Positions 10,272-19,892 are shown, counted from the stretch's first letter. The stretch is DNA of 64,000 nucleotides from Azorinus chamasolen (GCA_963576725.1 OY755237.1:64581423-64645422), one strand, 5' to 3'. Notes: generated from the sequence alone by a model not told the origin. Program-made: numbers and translations.

Positions 10272-10675
10272 CTAGTATAGCGGACCCCAATTTTTTACCG
10301 CAAAATATAATACAATTATGTTACTTGCGGTAAACATACAATGACGTAACTAATGACGTCAGAATATTTGCAAATGGCAGGATGTTGCTGTTCTGTCGGG
10401 GGCTATCGCCCCCGAACCCCCTGCTTTATTAACTTTTTTCCATACAGAAAATCAAAGCAACTTAAAGAAATGATATGATGAAACATTTCCCTGCTTGAAA
10501 TTCGTTTCTTCAAATAATTATAACCGCCAGTTATTGTACAAGAGTCGCGGCAGTGACCCTAGGTAAACAAAGAGCAATGAAACAAAATGGCGTCGCGTTT
10601 AGCAACATTATTGGCTCAAAAAGGCTCGCGCTGTGCTTTGTTATGATTCGTGATTTCCGGGGTCCGTTATACTAG
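10272..10675. mobile_element. Inverted-end element (TATAGCGGACCCC ends)
   Basis: CTAGTATAGCGGACCCC at 10272 and GGGGTCCGTTATACTAG ending at 10675 are inverted ends of about 17 bp. Adjacent TA suggests a TA target, as in Tc1/mariner-type elements. The interior has a GGGGGCTATCGCCCCC hairpin and no long open frame. Confidence 0.55.
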
Positions 10676-10942
10676 ATTCTTCCCGTTTACTTTTCCACGT
10701 ATACCAATAGAAAGTAGTTTGCAATATGTTTATGATATGTAAATTCTACATTCGTGGTATTTTATGAAAACCCTAAACATTTTAGGTCTTTCATTTTTAC
10801 ACAATATTTCGAACCGCTGACAAGGTAGATCTATAGATCTAATAATGGCTTTAATTCACATTTTTCAAACACGTGGGTTGTGTTATATTACTTACAACAG
10901 AATTTGAAAAAGAGGTCTATATTTACACGATTACTTTTTTGA

Positions 10943-11392
10943 AACCGTAGAAGTATTCTATGGAACCCCATTCTGCCATGATAATTGCTTAATACAAAAT
11001 GCGAAATGCTTTTTGCCAATTGTATAAATTGCTAGGGATGGATGTAAAAGATGGATGTAAATGACAAATGCCAAATGCTTATTGCTAAATGCATGTTTGC
11101 ACGACTAGCATTGAACAGTGCTATTTTTATATACATTTGCTAAATGCATGTTTTTTACATTAAAGCTTATTACTTATTGCACTATTAAATTAAAAATGGC
11201 GCTGTTCAATGCTAGTAGTGCAAACATGCATTTAGCAATAAGCATGTAGCATTTCGCATTTGTCATTTACATCCATCATTTGGAACATATATTCCAGTTC
11301 TTTCCCTAGCAATTACACATGCAATTGGCAAAAAGCATTTCGCATTAAGCATTTAGCAAATAGCATAGAAGAATGGCGTTCCATAGTATTCA
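10943..11392. mobile_element. Long palindromic element
   Basis: The arms are about 190 bp each. The left arm reads AGTATTCTATGGAAC ... GCAAATGC-type motifs ... GCATTGAACAG and the right arm is its complement, ending GTTCCATAGTATTC. The arms are imperfect and enclose an AT-rich loop at about 11130-11200. No protein is encoded. Confidence 0.65.
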
Positions 11393-11475
11393 CACCCCTT
11401 ATTCTGTCGTAAAACATCGATCAAGCCACCAATCAGACACAGTCACAAATTTAAAACATCTTCGGGTTGACTAAT

Positions 11476-11615
11476 TATGGAAAAATAGTCAAACAGGGAG
11501 AGCCACACACGAAATGACACCGCACCAAACATCATCTAACAAGAAACGGTAAAGCCACAAGACAAAACATAACAGGACGCATATCAAGACGAAACACATT
11601 AAACATTAAGCATAT
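11476..11615. repeat. 140-bp direct repeat flanking the Penelope-like element (distal copy)
   Basis: By eye it is identical to 13103-13242 except for one base (CAAACATCATC here, CAAACACCATC there). On the element's coding strand it lies downstream of the reverse transcriptase. Such flanking repeats fit the pseudo-LTRs of Penelope-like elements. Confidence 0.75.
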
Positions 11616-12168
11616 TAAACAACAAAATTGACCGTAGGCTGAAAGCAGGAGTGCCGCCTTGGAACGGCCAGCAGCCAAAAACAATAAAAAAAAAAAAGGG
11701 CTACTGGGGGACTTAAACCTGGTTTACGGGTACCCAACCTCGTCCTTATCCCACTTTCACCAAAGTCAAAATGTAAATAAAATTCCCCCTCCAGACAACA
11801 CCACAACATGCATAACGATGTCTGCCAAAATGAAAATGATTTGAAAATAAACGTTAGAGGTAAACAAGCGACGCCATAATGTAAATGACGTCATAATTTA
11901 AAAGTACGGGAAAACTATTTGAAACACTTCTACACCGACATTTAATAAAAGATAAATCGCAAGAAGATACAATTACTAGTGGATATTAAGCATGCAAAAC
12001 TGTTTTGTTTGAAAAAGAATAAACTTGACATCGTAGACATGTACTCGATGACTATTCAGGTCAGAACAGCTGTGGAGTAGTCATTTGGGGTACGACAGAA
12101 CTGGCAAAATACAAATATCTAATTTCCTTCTTCCGTAAACGGTTTTAAAAGGGAATCTTCATAGAGTA

Positions 12169-13080
12169 TTAAGCCTTTTCCGTCGTCGCACAAGCAAAGA
12201 GGAAAGCATAATGACCAACTGTAAAGGGGTCGACCACCAAGCATGTATAGTGTGCTGCAATATAGAGGGGTCATATCCCTTTTTAATGAATTGTTTTATA
12301 CGTTTGACAAACAAAGTATCAATTAAAATATGTATGTCCAATAATTTTTTGAAGTTTGTAAATGACATCACCGTAAAACTCCGGATGTGAAATACCTAAC
12401 TTTAGAAAAGTACGTAAATTACAATTGTATTTGCTGATGAGTAGAATATTACGGTGGTAAAATTTTGAAAATGTTTTACGAAGTTTGTCATATCTGTAGC
12501 CCTGTTTTAGTAGTTTTTCAGTGATAATAAGGTTACGATTGTTAAAATCATCAACAGAGGAACAAGCTCTAGCAAAACGAATAAGCTGAGAAATGTATAC
12601 ACCGTAACATGTAGCTCGGGGAACATCCCCATCCAAATGAGGATAGCTAACTATTTTAAAATTAAAGTCATCCCTTTTGTCATAAATTCCAGAAGAAATT
12701 GTTCCATTGTTTATAGATAAATTTAAATCTAAAAAGGCTGCAGATATGTCAGAACTATTTGCTTTATTAAGCTTGAGCTCCCTAGGGTAAATTGAGGTTA
12801 TCATAGAATCAAAGTATGGGTTATCAATATTAAAAATGTCGTCAAAATAACGTGCTGTATTGTTAAAGGCATTGATGACATCCGCCTGTGAATCGCTGTT
12901 AAGGTTAAGCATAAAATCCCGTTCATAACAAAACAAAAACAAGTCTGAAATTAAAGGAGCACAATTGGTTCCCATGGGAATTACAATGACCTGGCGATAA
13001 GTAACACCCTCTGTAAGGGGAGAAATAACAATATCGATTGTATGTACGGGGAGACGTTTTACGGCCGCCACATGGCACAC
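12169..13080 (-). pseudogene. Penelope-like reverse transcriptase fragment
   Basis: The main open frame (253 codons, 13080 to 12319) contains two reverse transcriptase core motifs, PMGTNCAP at residues 35-42 and the metal-binding YFDD at 78-81, followed by a long conserved tail. The reading continues in two further frames to a stop at 12169, so at least two frameshifts are present. The N-terminal part (fingers and the first catalytic aspartate) is missing, cut about 20 bp inside the right flanking repeat. Flanking 140-bp repeats and the motif wording suggest a Penelope-like element. Another divergent retrotransposon class is possible. A decayed relative lies at 8319-8500. Confidence 0.7.
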
Positions 13081-13102
13081 ACAACACTATTGTGTTAGTA
13101 AA

Positions 13103-13242
13103 TATGGAAAAATAGTCAAACAGGGAGAGCCACACACGAAATGACACCGCACCAAACACCATCTAACAAGAAACGGTAAAGCCACAAGACAAAACATAAC
13201 AGGACGCATATCAAGACGAAACACATTAAACATTAAGCATAT
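13103..13242. repeat. 140-bp direct repeat flanking the Penelope-like element (proximal copy)
   Basis: This is the partner of 11476-11615, lying upstream of the truncated reverse transcriptase on its coding strand. It starts TATGGAAAAATAGTC and ends AACATTAAGCATAT. Positions 13243-13405 are AT-rich with an AAGATCTATTAATAGATCTT palindrome at about 13321. Confidence 0.75.
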
Positions 13243-14098
13243 AGCCACTTAAATTTAGGTTATAAAGAATTTTATAATTCAAGTTGCTGCTGTTAATATT
13301 ATTTTTACTATATAATACCAAAGATCTATTAATAGATCTTTGATAAAACATTAATATTTTTTAAGAATAATATCCGAATATCGTCGACTAGTAGTACTGC
13401 GGTTATATGGAAAGCCGTAGCTGTCTTATATGGGCAGTTTTCGTATTATCGAACCAACATGGTAATATATAGAATCATATTTTCAATATATGACTTCATT
13501 TTAGCAATATATGACACCAACTTACAATATATGTAACCAAACTATGTATATATGAAACCACTATAGTAGTGTATAGGTTCGAAATTACAATATATGAAAC
13601 CAAACTACATATATATAGAACGAGAACACTAATATATAGAACCAAAATGCAATATATAGATTCATAATGACATATATGGATCAAAAACTATGCTATATGG
13701 AACTAAAATGACAATGTATAGGTTCATACCGAATGAACATTATCATGTGCATTATCTACACACAGCGTGTCTGTATAGAGTATACCTGCCCTATGCAACC
13801 AGTGTAGACTCAGATCAGAGGGCTAAGATGGGAACCATCTGGTCTGGGTCTGCCCTGTCTGTCAATTTTGCAGTATATTCTACAACAATAACGCTTAATA
13901 GTATACAGTGGTATAGGGCTCAACCAAACCCTATGATGAGATTGCTCATTAGAATCATGATTAAAAGGTAGGATTCCAGTAAGAAGTCACCATACAGGGT
14001 TAGATGGAGACATAAATGGGAAATAAATGTTGGAAATCTTCAGTTAACTTTATCTTTTCTGTAGCCCTGTCATTTTAAAAATTACAGTCAATCTTGTA

Positions 14099-14606
14099 TT
14101 GACCCTTTCCTTTACGAAGAGGCTTTTAGCGCGTTTGATTTATTCCTCCGCTGAAGAAAAAAGTTCAAATTTATATAGTTATGAACATAATTTTTAATAC
14201 CATAATAAATATTTTCTATATCCTAGCCGGTGGTAGCCTAAGACAGGCTGAAAGTAAAGCAGAATGCGCCTTAACCCTTTCCCTTATAGAACGGTCTTTA
14301 CACGCATTTAATTTATTCCTCTACCGAAGAAAATAGTTCAAATTTATACAGTCATGACTATATAGCATAAGAAATATTTCTTTATCCTAGCAGCTGGTAG
14401 CTTACAGCAGGGTGAAAGTAAAGCAGAATGTACCTTAAGGCACATTCTGCTTTACTTTTAACCTGCTTAAAGTGGTCACCTGTTTTCATATCTAGAAACA
14501 GGCTTATTTGGTAAAGGGTTAAGGCACACTCTGTTTTACTTTCAGCCTGCTTTAAGTGGTCACTTGTCTTCATAACTAGAAAGAGGTTATTGGGTAAAGG
14601 GTTAAG
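14099..14606. mobile_element. TTAA-C element interrupted by another TTAA-C copy
   Basis: The outer copy runs from TTGACCCTTTCC (14099) to GGTAAAGGGTTAA (14603-14606). Its hairpin arms (GGCTGAAAGTAAAGCAGAAT and its complement) are split exactly at the apex, where a younger copy occupies 14271-14522. Removing the insertion leaves an apex of the CCTTAAGG kind. Confidence 0.85.
14271..14522. mobile_element. Inner TTAA-C element (nested)
   Basis: TTAA at 14271-14274 and 14519-14522 bounds 252 bp. Its own hairpin apex, TGTACCTTAAGGCACATT near 14430, keeps an unoccupied TTAA, the same site used by this copy to enter the outer element. The interior is otherwise parallel to the outer copy. Confidence 0.88.
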
Positions 14607-14667
14607 TGACCACTAACTGAAGTAGTATAGAGATGTCTGAAGACATGTGATGGCTTCATGTAGAATA

Positions 14668-14740
14668 AAACTAAGGCAGAAAGCACATATATAAGCTTTC
14701 TGCATTACTTATATCCTGCTTCAAGCAACCACTTACATGC
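14668..14740. repeat. Partial hairpin of TA-A type
   Basis: AAGGCAGAAAGC and GCTTTCTGCATTAC form the inner part of a TA-A hairpin, followed by TCCTGCTTCAAGCAACCACT. The terminal CAGTA ends are absent. Confidence 0.45.
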
Positions 14741-14921
14741 AAGATTATCAAAGTGATCATCTGTTACAAGATTGATTGTATGTACACACAAGATTGATGC
14801 TGATGAAGGGCTGAACAAGCAATACATTATAAAAATAATGCAGACTAAACAGTATATGTGGAATGAAAACAGTTAAACAGGAATGTTGCATTTTAATAAA
14901 TTTGTTTTAGGATAATAACAG

Positions 14922-15048
14922 TGTAGCCAGGTTGAGTTGATGGTGAAATGGTGAGAGATTTGTGTAAGTGGTCAGGTAGCTCCTACGTAAGCGAGGGGTC
15001 TCACGTTCAAGTCCCAGTCAAGCTGCACATTTTTCTCACCATCTTACA
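14922..15048 (+). mobile_element. S1 SINE-like element, diverged
   Basis: It has TGTAGCCAGGTTGAG at the start, CGTTCAAGTCC (B box) at 15004-15014 and TTTTTCTCACCATCTTACA at the end. The A box is eroded (GGTAGCTCCTACG). It is the most diverged of the S1 copies here. Confidence 0.6.
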
Positions 15049-15378
15049 AAAACACTCCAGATTCATTTTACAAAACTTATCTGAAGTCCTGCATAATTGA
15101 AAGTTACAGGTCATTATCTAAAAATTGGATGCCCCAGTTCAACACTCTCTTAATTTTGACCTGTAACATTTCCTTTTTTAAGGAGTTTCATTCCTCCTGC
15201 TGGGCAAATTGTTTAATCTGAACTAATTTAAACTCTACATCAGCAGCAAGTTTTGTTTTAAATTTGAATCATTTCCAGCTTGATTCTTTTTTCTTCAAGC
15301 TCATTTAAAGAGGCATTACAATCCTCTCTCTTTCTTCTCTCTCGGACCTCCGAGACGTCCACATGTAAAGGTGACGGG

Positions 15379-15445
15379 TGATCAGGTCGGGTGGTAAACG
15401 CGCTCAACTACAACGCCAGGGGTTGTGAGTTGGATCCTAAACTGG
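15379..15445 (+). repeat. tRNA-like SINE head, separate family
   Basis: GGTCGGGTGGTAAACGCGCT followed by a GTTGTGAGTTGGATCC resembles a tRNA half with A-like and B-like boxes. No 3' body was delimited. It lies within the foldback interior. Confidence 0.35.
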
Positions 15446-16063
15446 ACAAAGTCTTTCTGATGCGACTGTTTTATATAAATACAGTACCATTTAATACCTT
15501 GCTGTTTCGGTTCAATATAACTGTATTTCCCTTCCATATATAGCAGTTTTGTTCAATTTCAGTACATTTTCTAATCATATATTGTTAATATGAACCCATA
15601 TAATGCTAACGTGGTTAAATATGAATGTTGTTTGGGTTCATACATTTAAATGTGAAGTCATTCATTGTTATATTGGTTCCATATAAGCACATAACCAATT
15701 CATATTTTATCGGTATGAACCTATACATTGTCATTTTAGTTCCATATAGCATAGTTTCTGATCTATATATGTCATTATGAATCTATATATTGCATTTTGG
15801 TTCTATATATTAGTGTTCTCGTTCTATATATATGTAGTTTGGTTTCATATATTGTAATTTCGAACCTATACACTACTATAGTGGTTTCATATATACATAG
15901 TTTGGTTGCATATATTGTAAGTTGGTGTCATATATTGCTAAAATGAAATCATATATTGAAAATATGATTCTATATATTACCATGTTGGTTCGATAATACG
16001 AAAACTGCCCATATAAGACAGCTACGGCTTTCCATACGGTTACTCTCTGCAATAAATGCGTAG

Positions 16064-16309
16064 CTATTCGGCAGCTTCCGTTTCGGGAAAGTACACATTC
16101 GTAACTATTCGTCTTATTCCGCCAGGAATAGGGACAAAACTGAGGTGTTCCGAGTGAAAGGACTGAGGTGTTGCGATTGTGGCAGGATATTGGATATCTA
16201 AGGGAAGCCACTCTGAGCACGCATGTAAATATTGCAATTTTTTCTTATTAAATCTGCGTATTATCCACTTTTCATTTGACGCTTTACAATTGTCACATAT
16301 TTCTTTCAT
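16064..16309 (-). CDS. Short open frame, doubtful exon
   Basis: The frame is 81 codons from ATG to stop in sequence just outside the right foldback arm. The peptide starts MKEICDNCKASNEKW and has a CDNC pair, a basic stretch and an acidic C-terminus. Its composition is more protein-like than its neighbours', but no family is recognised. No splice sites or second copy support it. Confidence 0.2.
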   Translation of the reverse strand: MKEICDNCKASNEKWIIRRFNKKKLQYLHACSEWLPLDIQYPATIATPQSFHSEHLSFVPIPGGIRRIVTNVYFPETEAAE

Positions 16310-16748
16310 ATGATAAAGGTTAAATGCATATTATGAAAAAAAAATCCCCTGAAAATTGTGTGGAATTCCGTGAACGTGCGGAAAAGCATGCAAGGTTCAT
16401 GAGGTTGATATGCCACAGTGGATGATGAATGTGTGATAGGGTGTGTGATGTACATGTACTAACCTTCCAAGTTTCATATTTCTTCCAGCCATTTGGTTGA
16501 TGCGATGTTGTTGTCATATATTTTCGAGGGTAATTACAGGGCTATATGCCGTCCATTGCGGGACCGGTCCATTGCCCGCTTTCATATCGGTTTTTTTCTT
16601 GAATGAAAATTGTGATAAAATTAGTTTTCTTCTTTTGTTTGGCTATGTACCTTCAGAACTGAAAGGTTTAACAGTGAGATTAATGATTATGAATGACAAA
16701 TCTATTATATACTGAAGAGGTACGTAAGTATTGTCATGCTTTGCTAAT

Positions 16749-16895
16749 TGTAGCCTGGTAGAGATTGTGTTCAGTTGATAGGCTTTACTCAATTACTGTG
16801 TGGCTTGGTAGCTCAGTCGGTAGAGAGTTGGCATGGTAAGCCAGAGGCCCAAGGTTCGAGTCCAAGTCGAATCAGAACTTTTTCACCATGTTACA
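16749..16895 (+). mobile_element. S1 SINE-like element
   Basis: It is nearly complete: start TGTAGCCTGGTAGAG, A box TAGCTCAGTCGG (16809-16820), B box GGTTCGAGTCC (16853-16863), end TTTTTCACCATGTTACA. Both boxes match the pol III consensus well, so transcription is plausible. It is the best-preserved copy in the window. Confidence 0.75.
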
Positions 16896-17030
16896 TTTGG
16901 CGACCAACGACGTTACATAAATAACCCACAGGGTGATTTATATGAAGATAATTTGAAGATTATATGAAGAAACTCGGGGAGTGTTCTTTGAGTAAGAATT
17001 TGGGACAAATTCTTTTGTAGAGGGGATGTG

Positions 17031-17124
17031 TGTAGCCGGGTAGAGATTGTGGTGAAACAGTTGATAGGCTTTACTGTGTGGCTTGGTAGCTCAGTTGGTA
17101 GAGTGTTGGCATGGTAAGCCAGAG
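17031..17124 (+). mobile_element. S1 SINE-like element, left part (split by insertion)
   Basis: It runs from TGTAGCCGGGTAGAG through the A box (TAGCTCAGTTGG, 17087-17098) to GTAAGCCAGAG. It resumes at 17955 after an 830-bp hAT-like insertion. The last eight bases, AGCCAGAG, are the target duplication. Confidence 0.75.
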
Positions 17125-17954
17125 CACAGGTGTTCGGTGCGTGCTGATTCCCCACCCCCATGCCTCTATTAAAATGAAAACCAACAATAACCACTGCCCT
17201 TAAAATACAATAGCTACGCCTTTTCAAACAACAAACACACTTTGGTTGGACAAGATCTGATAGAGCTGAGATCACCATTAACGTCAGCCAGGCGCTTGTT
17301 GTGTAATGCGGGCATTGGAGTCAAGCGCGTCCTGTGATACAGGTCAGCGGCTGTCATTGTTATATGAAAATGAAGTTCAAGTTTATTGGCAGTTTCACGG
17401 CTGTTAGACAGCGAGGCACGAACTTTATGGTGATGAGTTCATAATAATACCCACATGTGTTGATATGGATAGATAAATCGTTGGTCTATATCGAATTTAC
17501 ACAGTTTTCCTCTTGTCAAATGGTGCTCTCGAATCTATCAGATCTTGTCCGACCAACTCGTGTTTGATGTTTAAAGAGACATAGCTAGAGTATTGGAAGG
17601 ACAGTGGTTATTGTTGGTTATTATTTCAATACAGGCATCTTTTCCACGAAAAAAGAGCCATAAGATGTTAAGATTGATCAAGATTTAGCCAAGTTACAGA
17701 CTCTAGAGCAAGTACGATAGTGATTTCCATTGAGGTTTCATGTCTACCTAGACTACCTTCCTATGATATATTTTGACACCAAGGGGTGTTTGTCAGAAAC
17801 TGGTTGTTATGCTATATTATGATGATTTGACCATATGTATGCATGTTTTAGTGTCCTTATTCATTTTTTGGGTTGTAGAGGAGGTTGGGGGTAGGGTGGG
17901 TGTGTGTGTGTGTGTGTGTGGGGGGGGGGGGGTAGCATGTGCCAAACACCTGTG
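17125..17954. mobile_element. hAT-like non-autonomous element with 8-bp target duplication
   Basis: CACAGGTGTTCGG at the left and the inverse CCAAACACCTGTG at the right form the ends. They are flanked by AGCCAGAG at 17117-17124 and 17955-17962. An imperfect inverted repeat fills 17145-17260 and about 17515-17640. Near the right end is a (GT)n tract followed by a run of G (about 17900-17932). No transposase frame is present. Eight-base duplications with CA-starting ends are characteristic of hAT elements. Confidence 0.8.
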
Positions 17955-18011
17955 AGCCAGAGGCCCTGGGCTCAAGTCCCAGTCAAGTCACAACTTTTTC
18001 ACCATATTACA
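17955..18011 (+). mobile_element. S1 SINE-like element, right part
   Basis: It continues the copy begun at 17031: AGCCAGAGGCCCTGGG, then B box GGCTCAAGTCC (17969-17979) and the TTTTTCACCATATTACA end. Together with the left part it makes one S1 unit about as long as the copy at 16749. Confidence 0.75.
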
Positions 18012-18027
18012 AAATCGTGTTCAAGAA

Positions 18028-18200
18028 CAACAGAAATGGGAATGTCGTGTCTTTCTTAATTTGAGAATATGACTCAATATAAACAATTAGATGTTTATGT
18101 TTTTTAAAGTAGGGTCCATTACCATAACATCTATTTAAAAACATAAACATCCAATGTTTATATTCTCAAATTAAGAAAGACACTACATTCCCATTGTTGT
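18028..18200. mobile_element. Palindromic element
   Basis: Arms GGGAATGTCGTGTCTTTC... and ...GAAAGACACTACATTCCC enclose a small loop at about 18105-18135. It is probably a small non-autonomous transposon. Target duplication was not resolved. Confidence 0.6.
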
Positions 18201-18383
18201 CCATTTTGTTTGGAGGACATTCTATAAAGGATTCCATTACAGTTAGATCTTGTTTTAAAAAGAAATGTTTCCCTGTTTTGACTTTTTTAACTTGAGACAA
18301 ATAAGGAACAGGTGAAGTCTTTGTCAGCCTAAGGTTTACACTTCTAGTTATTTATAGCATAATCTTTATCTCTTCTTTTTCAG

Positions 18384-18473
18384 AATTTCATACACAACAA
18401 AGCTGTTGGATTTAGGAAACTTGTAACCATGGCATATGCAATGCAAATATTTCATGATGCTGGAATAAAGTGA
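18384..18473 (+). CDS. Probable terminal coding exon, protein unrecognised
   Basis: A strong acceptor (TTTATCTCTTCTTTTTCAG, AG at 18382-18383) is followed in phase 0 by 29 sense codons and a TGA at 18471-18473. The peptide begins NFIHNKAVGFRKLV and ends FHDAGIK, with an ordinary globular composition. I do not recognise the family. No upstream exon was identified with confidence. A donor-like ATA|GTGAGT at 18478 leaves open that it is instead an upstream non-coding exon of the ankyrin/SOCS gene. Confidence 0.45.
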   Translation, partial: NFIHNKAVGFRKLVTMAYAMQIFHDAGIK

Positions 18474-18572
18474 CATAGTGAGTTAGATGTTCAACATGGC
18501 TGTTGATACAAGGTGTACTGAATTATAAAATCTATTATATCTCAGTTAATGCTTTAACTGATTATATGCCAT

Positions 18573-18820
18573 TTAACCTTTTCCTCCAAGAATACTCATT
18601 AAGAAATAATGATGTTATGAATTATAATTAGATTAATTGTTATAATAGCAAACAGACGCAGGAAGTTTGGGCCCTGGCAGAAACTGTACAATCATATCTA
18701 TATTATATCATAAGCAAACAGAGCAGACCCTTATCACACAGCTCCTGTAGGAGCCATCTGATCTGTGTCTACTCTATTTGCAAAGGCGTAGAAAAGCGTA
18801 TTCATGGAGTAGAGGGTTAA
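18573..18820 (-). mobile_element. Complete TTAA-A element
   Basis: TTAA at 18573-18576 and 18817-18820 encloses 248 bp, with the hairpin on the right at about 18713-18785. Its right TTAA is also the left border of the next, disrupted copy. Confidence 0.75.
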
Positions 18821-18933
18821 CACCTTAACAAACAGTAGACCCAGATCAGGCAGCTTCTGTTGGAGCAATCTGCTAAGGGTCTGCTTTGTTTGCTTATGAA
18901 ATAATACAAGTATATCTATTTGCAAGGTTTTGC
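18817..18933 (+). mobile_element. Disrupted TTAA-A element, left part
   Basis: It starts at the shared TTAA (18817), has a hairpin with AAACAGTAGACCCAGATCAG, and stops at CAAGGTTTTGC where an hAT-like element enters. The continuation, GTTTCTGCTATAGCCAAAAT, is at 19828. The right end is lost. Confidence 0.6.
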
Positions 18934-19827
18934 TAGAGATGTCATTAATGGAAATGTCTATATCGATATATCGATGACTAAATATCGACAATATATCGAT
19001 CTCTCTACACAAACATGGTTTATGCTCTAAGGTACATCTTCTGAGTGTAAACAGTCAAAAATTTCAAAGGTTCTGTTCTGGAAATATCTAGACAGTGTCG
19101 CTGAATCGGAAATGAAACTGTGTGGAAATTCTTCAAAGATTTTCACTGCAAGTATGTAAGAAGTTACCACCCTGTAAGAAATATACATGTAGCCCTTTGA
19201 GAGGTGGTGTTTTTGTTTTGTTTTTTCCCTGTCTGCGGCGTATTCATACCCGAGTTTCACCCGTTGCCCACAATCACCTCCGCTGGCTCAGCACTATACA
19301 TCATACTCATTCCTTGCCTCCTCGTACATGGTTACTCATTATTTTCTTCTTGACGGTTTTCTCTCCGAGTTGTCCCTCCTAGTCATGCCTACCGGAGTGT
19401 TTTCACACTCATGATCGGATAATATGCCTCTTCATATGCTAGTGAAATCTACTCATCACTTAGCACACATACACAGCTCTTTTCCAATCGGGCTATGCCC
19501 TTTCGAACTCACTGTGACAGGCCGTGTCACAAGTCAATGTGGGCTATTGACTACTTTTCAGGCACTTCAAGCTTCACATACAGTTTTTCTCCGACTCTAT
19601 GTGGGTGGGAGACGCAGAAAAGCATCTCTGAAATTTTCCGAGCGGACCGGGATTTGAACCTCGGACCTCCCCATTGGTAGTCAAGGGCGTTACCACTAGA
19701 CCACCACTCCACCACAAGAAGTGTTTATTTGTCCTCCATTTGTATTGATATTTTGAAACCAGTATTGATATCGTATCGACTGATCTGTATCGATATATCA
19801 ATATTGTTCCTATCAATGACACCTCTA
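18934..19827. mobile_element. hAT-like element inserted in a TTAA-A copy
   Basis: Left end TAGAGATGTCATTAATGG and inverted right end CTATCAATGACACCTCTA make imperfect terminal repeats, followed inside by TATCGATATATCG-rich blocks at both ends. The flanks GGTTTTGC (18926-18933) and GTTTCTGC (19828-19835) are a decayed 8-bp duplication; the family consensus there is GTTTCTGC. The middle contains a tRNA-like segment (19640-19710). Confidence 0.6.
19640..19710 (-). repeat. tRNA-like SINE head
   Basis: On the minus strand GAGTGGTGGTCTAGTGG at the start and GGTTCAAATCCCGG near the end give an A box, B box and a GAG...CTC acceptor-like pairing. The anticodon stem is imperfect, so this is a tRNA-derived repeat rather than a functional tRNA. 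Confidence 0.5.
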
Positions 19828-19892
19828 GTTTCTGCTATAGCCAAAATTTCTCTTATTTTAAAAATACATGTACAAATGTATAACAGTTCAAC

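Larger units (their letters stand above)
13406..16036. mobile_element. Foldback-type element with 327-bp inverted arms
   Basis: The arms are 13406-13732 and 15710-16036, equal in length and nearly identical after reverse complementing. They are built of degenerate units of about 25-30 bp around ATATATGnAACCAAA. The 1977-bp interior holds other insertions (TTAA-C at 14099-14606, SINEs at 14922 and 15379) and no transposase. Long subrepeat-bearing inverted ends are typical of foldback elements. An inverted duplication without transposition is the alternative. Confidence 0.6.

Noticed and set aside
9930..10275. Opposed frames of 113 and 79 codons
   Set aside because: No family, no splice sites, and antisense overlap. 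This is expected by chance in a locally more GC-rich patch.
16801..16866. Functional tRNA gene
   Set aside because: The boxes are good, but the acceptor stem does not pair and the unit is repeated with non-tRNA flanks. It is classed as S1 SINE-like.
16913..17278. 121-codon minus-strand frame
   Set aside because: It crosses the junction between a SINE and the hAT-like insertion, so it is a chance fusion of repeats.
19640..19710. Functional tRNA gene
   Set aside because: The head has A and B boxes, but the anticodon stem is poor and it lies inside a transposon. It is better read as a SINE.
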